Origin: DAOVDI01 sp965373045
GTDB lineage: Bacteria > Acidobacteriota > Aminicenantia > Aminicenantales > Aminicenantaceae
Length of the DNA stretch: 5,494 nt
Reading direction: 5' to 3'
Assembly: GCA_965373045.1 (NCBI GenBank)
Contig: CBDVEQ010000174.1
Span: 1 to 5,494 of the forward strand
The notes beneath the pieces are model-generated. The model saw only the letters and a program-made list of their open reading frames with translations, searched no databases and was not told the origin of the DNA. The number at the start of each line of letters is the position of its first letter. Within the stretch, counting starts at the first letter, position 1. The translations under genes and the position numbers were made by a program. Of the stretch, positions 1 through 5,494 are shown one piece after another.

Positions 1-1
1 A

Positions 2-1006
2 AAAGGGCTGCGATTGGTCAACCGGAAGTCTGAACTTCTCTCATCGTTAAAACTGGCCCGCTCAGAAGCTATGTCCAGCTTCAATGATGAATCTGTGTAT
101 ATGGAAAAGTATATCGAAGAACCCCATCATATTGAGATCCAGATCCTGGCCGATCATTTTGGCAGGATTATTCATCTGGGGGAGCGTGAATGTTCCATTC
201 AAAGGCGCTACCAGAAGGTGCTGGAAGAAACACCATCACCGTTTCTGGATGAGGACACACGTCAAAAAATGTGGAAGATCGCTGTCCGTGCGGCTCAAGC
301 CGTGGAATACAGAAATGCAGGCACGGTTGAGTTTGTTGTGGATAAAAATAAAAATTTCTATTTTCTGGAGATGAATACCCGGCTACAGGTCGAGCACCCT
401 GTTACAGAGATGGTGACCGGGATCGATCTGGTAAAATGCCAGATCGAGATCGCAGAAGGCCTTCCGCTGCGCTATAGTCAGGAGGATGTCCGGCCGAGAG
501 GATCCTCTTTGCAGTGCAGGATTTATGCTGAGGATCCGGATTTGGATTTTATGCCTTCACCAGGAGAGATTATACATCTCAGGCCTCCGTCTGGAGGCTT
601 GGGGGTCAGGGATGATACCGGAATATATGAGGGATTTATCGTCCCCCTGGAATATGACCCTCTGCTTTCCAAGCTTATCTCCTGGGGAGAAACACGAGAA
701 GAGGCTATTCTTCGCATGCTCAGGGCTCTTTCCGAATATCAAATATATGGAATCAAAACAACGATTCCATTCTTCAAACGTATTCTTCGTCACCCCAAAT
801 TTTTCAAGGGTGATTACAATACACATTTTATCGCCGATCTGGAAAAAGAGATAAATATAAATGGTGAGCAGGATACTCAGATTGCCATTCTGGCTGCTGG
901 TGTCAAAACGTATGTGGATAACCGCTCAGGGATGAAACAGGCCAGGAGAAAATTGAGCCAATGGAAACTCCGGGGAAGATCGGACGATTTTTTAAACAGG
1001 TTTTAA
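2..1006 (+). CDS. accC: Biotin carboxylase subunit of an acyl-CoA carboxylase (5' partial)
   Basis: This subunit carries out ATP-dependent carboxylation of carrier-bound biotin with bicarbonate, the first half-reaction of acetyl-/propionyl-CoA carboxylases, in the cytoplasm. The frame is open to the window edge, and the first visible residues (KGLR) match the end of the glycine-rich ATP-grasp loop. About 165 N-terminal residues are therefore missing, and the TTG at 14 is not a real start. Aligned by eye to E. coli AccC, the 334-residue fragment keeps H43 (H209), Q67 (Q233), E110 (E276), E123 (E288), R127/Q129/E131 (the R292/Q294/E296 bicarbonate site, within EMNTRLQVEHP) and R203 (R338). The residue matching H236 is Tyr (Y70). 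The tail after residue ~290 runs past the end of E. coli AccC and ends in a QWKLRGR segment, as in PCC-type alpha subunits. The total would be about 500 residues. The carrier-protein gene follows after 1 nt. Family assignment is very secure; the acyl-CoA substrate is not determined. Confidence 0.97.
   Translation, partial: KGLRLVNRKSELLSSLKLARSEAMSSFNDESVYMEKYIEEPHHIEIQILADHFGRIIHLGERECSIQRRYQKVLEETPSPFLDEDTRQKMWKIAVRAAQAVEYRNAGTVEFVVDKNKNFYFLEMNTRLQVEHPVTEMVTGIDLVKCQIEIAEGLPLRYSQEDVRPRGSSLQCRIYAEDPDLDFMPSPGEIIHLRPPSGGLGVRDDTGIYEGFIVPLEYDPLLSKLISWGETREEAILRMLRALSEYQIYGIKTTIPFFKRILRHPKFFKGDYNTHFIADLEKEININGEQDTQIAILAAGVKTYVDNRSGMKQARRKLSQWKLRGRSDDFLNRF
991..997 (+). other. In-phase T TTA AAC slippery heptamer before the biotin carboxylase stop
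   Basis: TTTAAAC lies in the X XXY YYZ phase relative to the biotin carboxylase reading frame (codons TTA 992-994, AAC 995-997). It sits within a T6-A3 run at 988-996 and ends six nt before the TAA. A -1 slip would read Q-V-L-T and stop at the TGA at 1009-1011, which overlaps the next gene's ATG. The match is exact, but nothing in the sequence shows that it is used. Confidence 0.2.
996..1000 (+). promoter_or_regulatory. Weak ribosome binding site for the carrier-protein gene
   Basis: ACAGG ends 7 nt before the ATG at 1008 and lies inside the last codons of the biotin carboxylase gene. It is a poor Shine-Dalgarno match. Translation probably relies mostly on re-initiation after the upstream TAA, which ends 1 nt before the ATG. 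Confidence 0.35.
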
Positions 1007-1007
1007 C

Positions 1008-1499
1008 ATGAATATCTCCTTATGGTTTGACAACGAGGAATTTAGGTTAGGTCTGAACAGAATGGAGGAGAACAAATTTCAGGTCAAGCTGAAAGGCAGG
1101 ACCTTCAATTTATCCGTCGAGTTTGTAAATGATCACGAGATCCTCTTAAATGTGGACGGACGGATCCATAATGCGATTGTTTGTTCAAATACCACCTCCC
1201 ATACTGTTTTTATGAATGGCCGCAGTTTCAATCTCGAAAAAAAATCCGCTTCACAGATTTTGGGTGATATTGGTGAAAAGCAGGTCAGAAAGGATGTTAA
1301 AACTTTCATGCCGGGCAGGATCGTAGATATATTATCTCAGGAAGGAGAGAATGTTGAGGAAGGACAAGCTATATTGATCCTGGAAGCCATGAAAATGCAG
1401 AATGAGATCAAATCTCCCCGGGCCGGGATCCTGACACATCTCAAATTCAAGCCCGGAGATTTAGTCGAAACAGGCGTTCTCCTCTTTACGGTTGAATAA
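1008..1499 (+). CDS. Biotin carboxyl carrier protein (biotinyl-domain subunit of acyl-CoA carboxylase)
   Basis: This 163-residue protein carries biotin between the biotin carboxylase and carboxyltransferase active sites in the cytoplasm. The biotinyl/lipoyl domain spans about residues 95-163 and holds the canonical EAMKM motif at 126-130. K129 (codon 1392-1394) is the predicted biotinylated lysine. The domain begins KTFMPGRIVDI and ends with PGDLVETGVLLFTVE, both typical of the flattened beta-barrel. Residues ~20-78 form alternating short beta-strand motifs (KLKGRTFNL, NVDGRIHNAIV, FMNGRSFNL), which resemble the BT/linker region that precedes the carrier domain in PCC-type alpha subunits, not the Ala/Pro-rich linker of E. 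coli AccB. The ATG lies 1 nt after the biotin carboxylase stop, and a frame stop at 993-995 leaves no longer version. A weak ACAGG precedes it. Together with the upstream gene it forms a split alpha subunit. A glutaconyl/oxaloacetate decarboxylase carrier is less likely given the biotin carboxylase partner. Confidence 0.95.
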   Translation: MNISLWFDNEEFRLGLNRMEENKFQVKLKGRTFNLSVEFVNDHEILLNVDGRIHNAIVCSNTTSHTVFMNGRSFNLEKKSASQILGDIGEKQVRKDVKTFMPGRIVDILSQEGENVEEGQAILILEAMKMQNEIKSPRAGILTHLKFKPGDLVETGVLLFTVE

Positions 1500-1513
1500 T
1501 TCAGTTAACCTCC

Positions 1514-4500
1514 ATGAAACTCAAAAAAAGATTTATCACTCTCATCGTTCTTGGGATTATCGTCCTGATAATAATGGGAGCTGCTACTGTTCTGAGAGCG
1601 GTTTTCCTCAACCAAGTCACAAAGAGGATCAACAAGAGTTTTGCCTATCAAAGCCTGAAATTGACTGTTTTGCCTCCGGCCCTTATCATCCGGGATATCC
1701 GGTCCAAGTCTCCTTCTCCTTTTTTCTCAGCCAAAAAATTGTCTGTTACTATTTCTCTGCGTTCTTTATTTAGCCAGGAAAAACCCTTGAAGGCGGTTAT
1801 GGAACATCCTGTGTTTCGGGTTTACAGCCTCTCCCGGGGACCGGAAGCGAAAAAGAGCGAATGGAGTTCTGCTTTGCCGCTCTCTCTGGAATATGGATTG
1901 ATCAGGGATGGAGAGTTCTATTACTGGGGAGAGGATATCCGGTTTCAAGCAAAAGGTGTAAACGCCTTGATGATCCAGAATCAGGGGAGATTTTCATTCA
2001 AAGCGGAGAGTCAGGAGAACTTATTGTCGATAGACCCGGAATTTCCTCCTGTGTCCGGCCGGATAAGCATGGTGTTGGAGGGCCGGGGCGAGGAAATTAA
2101 TGTCCACAGGATCCGCTTGTACGAAGGTAATAATTATCTGAATGCCAAAGGAACCGTCGCTGATATTTTGAATCCGGAATTCCGGTTGGAAATTTCCTAT
2201 AAACTTCAGGTCCCCCTGGTAGCTGCCCTTATTAAGCTTCCATTTGAATGGGAAGGCAAGGCTGAAGGAAGAGGAATCCTATCCAGAGAAAGCGGTATAG
2301 TAAAGTTTAATGGGGATTTTTCGAGCAATAGACTCATTTTGAACAAAACCCTGATCGACAGGATAGAAGGTATTATTGATTATGATGAGTCCACACGAAG
2401 TCAGGTTGATCTTAAGATTAAGCGGGCCTCAGGGCCATTGGAATATGGTCAGATCATGTTTCAGAACGCTCGGGTTTGGGGAGTAGCCCGGGGCTTTCAT
2501 GTAGATCCCATAATGAAATTTATCCAGGTTCCATGGCCTGTTTCTTCCCCGGTCTGGGGGACTTTTTCCTTACAAAATAGAAAGTTGGTCGTAGATGCCG
2601 AATTCAGGGATGACACTGATAATTGGACCGGGGGGCGTTTTCCTTTCCAGGGCAAAGCCCACTTGACTTGGGATGAAAGGCGTAAAGAATTTGTCTTTTC
2701 TTCTGATCGTATCCTGTCAAGCTTCTCTGATATTCGTGTGGACGGCCGGATGGTTGAAGGACAGAGCATCGATATAACCATTGACGGGAAAGTCAGGGAT
2801 GTTCATCAGGCCCGGATCTTCACTTCGCGGATCCTGAATAAGAACTTCGAGTTTCCTGAGATCCGCGGGCAGGGTAAGGCAAATATCCGTATTTTTGGCG
2901 ACTACTGGCATCCTCAAGTGATGTCCAGGGTGTCTCTGTCTCCTGCTGGATTTGATCAATTGAATGCGGCTCATGTTGATGGGGAAGCGGAGATCATCAG
3001 GGGTGATTTTTTTGGGAGATTCCAGATCACAGATCCTTCTTATAAGGGACGTGTGGACGTGATCGCAAATCAGACCGAAGTCCGGACTGAGATCCGCCTG
3101 GAAAGAGGTTTTATTGAAGAGATCCTTCCGGTTCTGAATATCGATCTTCCTATCAAAGGAGAGGGGGCCGGGCGGTTTGATTATCGCGAAGAGAAAGGGA
3201 CTGTCCATTTTAAAGGCAATTTTACGGCTGATAACATGATGTTAGCCGGGTTGCCTGTAACTCAGATCAAAGTACAGTTGGAGGGGACGGAAGAGACATT
3301 AACTTTATCTGATCTCGGATTTGGCTTTTATGGCGGCAGGATTGAGGGTTTTCTTCATCTTGGTCATGTGGATAAGACCTATGACTGCATCCTCCACGGA
3401 GAGGGCATCGATCTCTCTTTTATTGATGCAAAATTAAAGGGGAATGTAACTCTGAACCTGGAGGGACAAGGACAACTGGATCAGGATAAAGCAAAAGGGA
3501 CATATTTGATTCAAGACCTGGTGCTAGGGCCTCTTCACAATACTGATGCTGCAGGAGAGTATCAGCTTGGTCTATCCGAAGAACGGATTGACCTGAAATT
3601 GCACGGCCTTTTTCGTCCCGGGAACAATGATCTGAATTGCACGTTTTCCATTCCATTGAAAAAAAAGCCGGTCACAGGTAAAGTCCAAGGATCTTTCACT
3701 AATCTGGATCTCCTTGTCCCCTGGAAAGGAGCCAAAGGCCGGTTGGATTACAGGGCAGATATAAAATTTCCCGGGGAATCACCTGCGGTCAATGGTGTTA
3801 TCGGACTTGAAGGGAGCGTATTTCCCTTCCCAAGATTCCCCCATGCTATTCGAGATTATGCCGGTCTATTAATTATGGAAGACGGTGAATTGTCCATTCG
3901 GAATTTTAAAGGCAAGCTGGGGGGAGGAGACATCCTGGGATTGGGCCGGATCAGGATCAGAGCAGGAGATGTTGAAGAGATCGACATCAGCGCAGAAGGT
4001 GTGAATTTAGAGCTTTCGCTTCTGGAGAGGACAAAAGCCCTGGGAGAAGGACGTCTGCGCCTAAAAAAGGATGCAGATCAGTTTGTTTTAAGTGGTGATT
4101 TTGAATTACGGAAAATCTCCTGGCGGCGGGAAATAGAGGAAAAACTTGTCTTTTCGTCAGGACCTTATTACATAACCGACAAGGAGCCCGGTTTCTTCAA
4201 TGACCTGACCCTGAATATCCGACTTAAAGCCGATGAAGATGTCTGGGTGGACAATTCTCTCGGGCGATTCAGAGGGAGGTTCGATCTGACGATCAGCGGA
4301 AATATCAGTTCACCTATTCTTCTGGGAGACATAGAAGTTCTGGAAGGAGACGTATATTTTCAGGACAAGCGATTTAAAATATTAAGGGGTCGCATGAGTT
4401 TCTTTAACCCTCTGATCATCGAACCCTATTTGAGTTTTCAGGGGGAAACCTATATCAAAGATTATCGAGTGACCTTCACTCTGGATGGGCTTTTAAATAA

Positions 4501-4924
4501 TCTTAACCCGGAGTTGACTTCATCGCCACCGCTGCCGCCACTGGATGTGCTGGCTTTGCTGACTATGGGCGAATCATTCCGCAGGACCTATCATTATGAC
4601 CGGAGCGCCAGCCAGGGAACTACTTCACTCCTTTCTTTTCAGTTTATTGAGGAGGCAAAAAAGAGAGCGGAAAATATGTTCAATATCGATCGATTTCGGA
4701 TCGATCCTTTTATTCTAGGTTCGTCGGCCGAGATGACTGCCAGGCTGACGGTTGGAAAAAAGATTTCCAGAAACATTTTTGTCCTGTATTCGACAAACCT
4801 GGCTTCTCAGAGAGAAGAGATCACAAAGATAGAGTGGGAGATCACAAAGGACCTGTCCATTGTTGGAATCAGGAACGAAGAAGGGCGAGTGAGTATTGAT
4901 GTTAAGATTCACAAGAGATTCTAA
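1514..4924 (+). CDS. tamB: TamB-like translocation/assembly protein (AsmA/TamB superfamily, DUF490 C-terminus)
   Basis: TamB-family proteins are anchored in the inner membrane and span the periplasm as a long beta-groove. They partner a BamA/TamA-family barrel in outer-membrane protein assembly and are implicated in phospholipid transport. This 1136-residue protein (E. coli TamB is about 1260) starts MKLKKR, followed by one hydrophobic segment at ~8-31. An AsmA-like N-terminal module follows (~40-105: a VLPPALIIRDI strand, then a PVFRVYSL strand). Residues ~110-930 are repetitive beta-rich sequence with 'yGG-i-G' turns, for example FGFYGGRIEGFLHLG at 603-617. The C-terminal TamB domain (~935-1136) shows LEGDVYFQDKRFKILRGR (943-960), SFFNP (962-966), SSPPLPPLDVLALLTMG (1003-1019) and a terminal aromatic, KRF. 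An in-frame TGA at 1493-1495 makes 1514 the first usable ATG, and the positive-then-hydrophobic start supports it. No Shine-Dalgarno precedes it; the six bases before the ATG are ACCTCC. Only two Cys codons are present (C624, C709). The gene overlaps the downstream POTRA gene by 26 nt. Confidence 0.93.
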   Translation: MKLKKRFITLIVLGIIVLIIMGAATVLRAVFLNQVTKRINKSFAYQSLKLTVLPPALIIRDIRSKSPSPFFSAKKLSVTISLRSLFSQEKPLKAVMEHPVFRVYSLSRGPEAKKSEWSSALPLSLEYGLIRDGEFYYWGEDIRFQAKGVNALMIQNQGRFSFKAESQENLLSIDPEFPPVSGRISMVLEGRGEEINVHRIRLYEGNNYLNAKGTVADILNPEFRLEISYKLQVPLVAALIKLPFEWEGKAEGRGILSRESGIVKFNGDFSSNRLILNKTLIDRIEGIIDYDESTRSQVDLKIKRASGPLEYGQIMFQNARVWGVARGFHVDPIMKFIQVPWPVSSPVWGTFSLQNRKLVVDAEFRDDTDNWTGGRFPFQGKAHLTWDERRKEFVFSSDRILSSFSDIRVDGRMVEGQSIDITIDGKVRDVHQARIFTSRILNKNFEFPEIRGQGKANIRIFGDYWHPQVMSRVSLSPAGFDQLNAAHVDGEAEIIRGDFFGRFQITDPSYKGRVDVIANQTEVRTEIRLERGFIEEILPVLNIDLPIKGEGAGRFDYREEKGTVHFKGNFTADNMMLAGLPVTQIKVQLEGTEETLTLSDLGFGFYGGRIEGFLHLGHVDKTYDCILHGEGIDLSFIDAKLKGNVTLNLEGQGQLDQDKAKGTYLIQDLVLGPLHNTDAAGEYQLGLSEERIDLKLHGLFRPGNNDLNCTFSIPLKKKPVTGKVQGSFTNLDLLVPWKGAKGRLDYRADIKFPGESPAVNGVIGLEGSVFPFPRFPHAIRDYAGLLIMEDGELSIRNFKGKLGGGDILGLGRIRIRAGDVEEIDISAEGVNLELSLLERTKALGEGRLRLKKDADQFVLSGDFELRKISWRREIEEKLVFSSGPYYITDKEPGFFNDLTLNIRLKADEDVWVDNSLGRFRGRFDLTISGNISSPILLGDIEVLEGDVYFQDKRFKILRGRMSFFNPLIIEPYLSFQGETYIKDYRVTFTLDGLLNNLNPELTSSPPLPPLDVLALLTMGESFRRTYHYDRSASQGTTSLLSFQFIEEAKKRAENMFNIDRFRIDPFILGSSAEMTARLTVGKKISRNIFVLYSTNLASQREEITKIEWEITKDLSIVGIRNEEGRVSIDVKIHKRF
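4817..4849 (+). repeat. Short in-frame direct repeat near the tamB 3' end
   Basis: The 12-mer GAGATCACAAAG occurs perfectly at 4817-4828 and 4838-4849, a period of exactly 21 nt (7 codons). It encodes EITK at residues 1102-1105 and 1109-1112 within the final beta-strands of the TamB domain. It is best read as a coding coincidence or a small ancient duplication, not as a regulatory element. Confidence 0.6.
4887..4893 (+). promoter_or_regulatory. Possible ribosome binding site for the POTRA gene
   Basis: GAGTGAG ends 5 nt before the ATG at 4899 and lies inside tamB. A purine-rich GAAGAAGGG sits further upstream at 4877-4885. Both are imperfect Shine-Dalgarno matches. Because the start lies inside tamB, translational coupling to the tamB stop at 4922-4924 is also likely. 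Confidence 0.3.
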
Positions 4925-5494
4925 AACATTGCTCAGCGCATTTGCGGTCCTGGCTGCTGTTCTGGTCTTCCTTGGATTTATTTTTCCTTTCTCTCTTAGA
5001 TCACAGGAGAGGGAAAATCCAGCCACTGTAAATTCCATTTCCGTGCTTATTGATGGCCAGCCGGCCAGCCCTGAATTACTGGAACTGATTCCTATCCGGG
5101 AAGGGGATCTTTTTTCGCTGAAAAATATCTCAGACAGCATCCGAAAAATATTCAAGACCGGATTGTTTTTGGACGTTCAAGTCGAAAAACAGGGGGAAGA
5201 AAATGTCGATCTGTTGTTTATTTTAACAAAACAATTTTTTGTCAGGAAGATCATTTATTTCGGAGCGAGTGATATCCCGAGGAAATTATTGGACGAGAAG
5301 CTGTATGCGTTAAGCGGAGGGAGCCCTTTTTCTATTGACAGGTTGGAAAAAGCAATGGATGAACTGAGGGCGGTTTTAAAAAAAGAGGGATATCTCCATG
5401 CCAGTATAGACGCACATACTGAGAAAGATGAAACAATTTCCCAGATCGATGTTTTATTTCACATTGATACGGGTGCAAGATATTGGATCGAAAA
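4899..5494 (+). CDS. BamA/TamA-family outer-membrane protein, N-terminal part (3' partial)
   Basis: Omp85-family proteins use periplasmic POTRA domains and a C-terminal 16-strand barrel to insert proteins into the outer membrane. 198 codons are visible. Residues 1-36 look like a Sec signal: MLRFTRDSK, then a hydrophobic core at ~10-31 (LLSAFAVLAAVLVFLGFIF). There is no clean A-x-A cleavage site, so processing is uncertain. POTRA 1 covers ~44-112, with the helix-turn motif KNISDSIRKIFKTGLFLDV at 75-93. POTRA 2 covers ~113-191, with LEKAMDELRAVLKKEGYLHA at 149-168. GARYWIE at 192-198 looks like the start of POTRA 3. The barrel lies beyond the window. The start is well defined: an in-frame TGA at 4890-4892 leaves only TTG 4896 or ATG 4899, and the ATG gives the better signal sequence. 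It overlaps tamB by 26 nt. BamA and TamA cannot be told apart without the POTRA count and barrel; the direct tamB link favours a TamA-like role. Confidence 0.9.
   Translation, partial: MLRFTRDSKTLLSAFAVLAAVLVFLGFIFPFSLRSQERENPATVNSISVLIDGQPASPELLELIPIREGDLFSLKNISDSIRKIFKTGLFLDVQVEKQGEENVDLLFILTKQFFVRKIIYFGASDIPRKLLDEKLYALSGGSPFSIDRLEKAMDELRAVLKKEGYLHASIDAHTEKDETISQIDVLFHIDTGARYWIE

Noticed and set aside
14..16. TTG at 14 as the start of the biotin carboxylase
   Set aside because: The frame is open upstream and encodes KGLR, the end of the ATP-grasp glycine loop, so the gene begins before the window.
486..854. 122-codon ORF in another plus-strand frame
   Set aside because: It lies wholly inside the well-conserved biotin carboxylase and its translation resembles no protein family; a frame shadow.
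1693..1943. 11-nt repeat GGATATCCGGT at 1693-1703 and 1933-1943
   Set aside because: Both copies encode Asp-Ile-Arg in TamB, and no further copies are seen; a coding coincidence.
2717..3208. 163-codon minus-strand ORF
   Set aside because: Antisense to the TamB-like gene, with no recognisable domain and no ribosome binding context; a shadow.
4685..4707. Inverted repeat ATCGATC / GATCGAT with a 7-nt loop, and the palindrome GGATCGATCC
   Set aside because: It lies in codons for an NIDRFRIDPF segment of the TamB domain, has no poly-T tail, and is explained by the repeated Ile-Asp codons; not a terminator or operator.
4925..5040. Non-coding gap with T-rich stretch after tamB, possible terminator
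   Set aside because: The stretch is the hydrophobic core of the downstream signal sequence, in a continuous reading frame from ATG 4899, and no GC-rich stem precedes the T-rich bases.
4715..5155. 146-codon minus-strand ORF across the tamB/POTRA junction
   Set aside because: It is antisense to two supported genes, and its translation is low-complexity and unrecognisable.

Overview
The window reads as one uninterrupted plus-strand operon fragment from a diderm (Gram-negative) bacterium. The evidence for two membranes is a TamB/AsmA-family protein followed by a POTRA-containing BamA/TamA-family protein. Base composition looks moderate, and the genes are packed with gaps of 1 and 14 nt and one 26-nt overlap. 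The phylum cannot be fixed from this sequence. A split acyl-CoA carboxylase next to a TamB-BamA pair would suit an uncultured Acidobacteriota/Aminicenantes-like or 'deltaproteobacterial' lineage, but this is a guess.

Layout. (1) 2-1006: the C-terminal two thirds of a biotin carboxylase, whose 5' end lies outside the window. (2) 1008-1499: a 163-residue biotin carboxyl carrier protein with a canonical EAMKM biotinylation motif. (3) 1514-4924: a full-length 1136-residue TamB-like inner-membrane-anchored, periplasm-spanning protein. (4) 4899-5494: the N-terminus of a BamA/TamA-family outer-membrane protein, with a signal sequence, two complete POTRA domains and the start of a third. The window edge cuts it off. 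No intergenic stretch exceeds 14 nt, and I see no promoter, terminator, RNA gene, CRISPR array or mobile element.

How the genes work together. The first two genes form the biotin-dependent half of an acyl-CoA carboxylase (acetyl- or propionyl-CoA type). Together they resemble a PCC-type alpha subunit split into two chains. The second two form a TamA/TamB-like envelope module that bridges inner and outer membranes, used for outer-membrane protein assembly and/or phospholipid transport. Their tight packing suggests co-transcription. That would couple CO2 activation for malonyl- or methylmalonyl-CoA, and hence possibly fatty-acid supply, to outer-membrane construction. The link is inferred from gene order alone.

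I do not see a clearly undescribed system. The points most worth a second look are the carboxylase/envelope gene linkage, the tamB-first order with an overlapping bamA-like start, an in-phase T TTA AAC heptamer just before the biotin carboxylase stop, and a roughly three-fold excess of GATC tetranucleotides.
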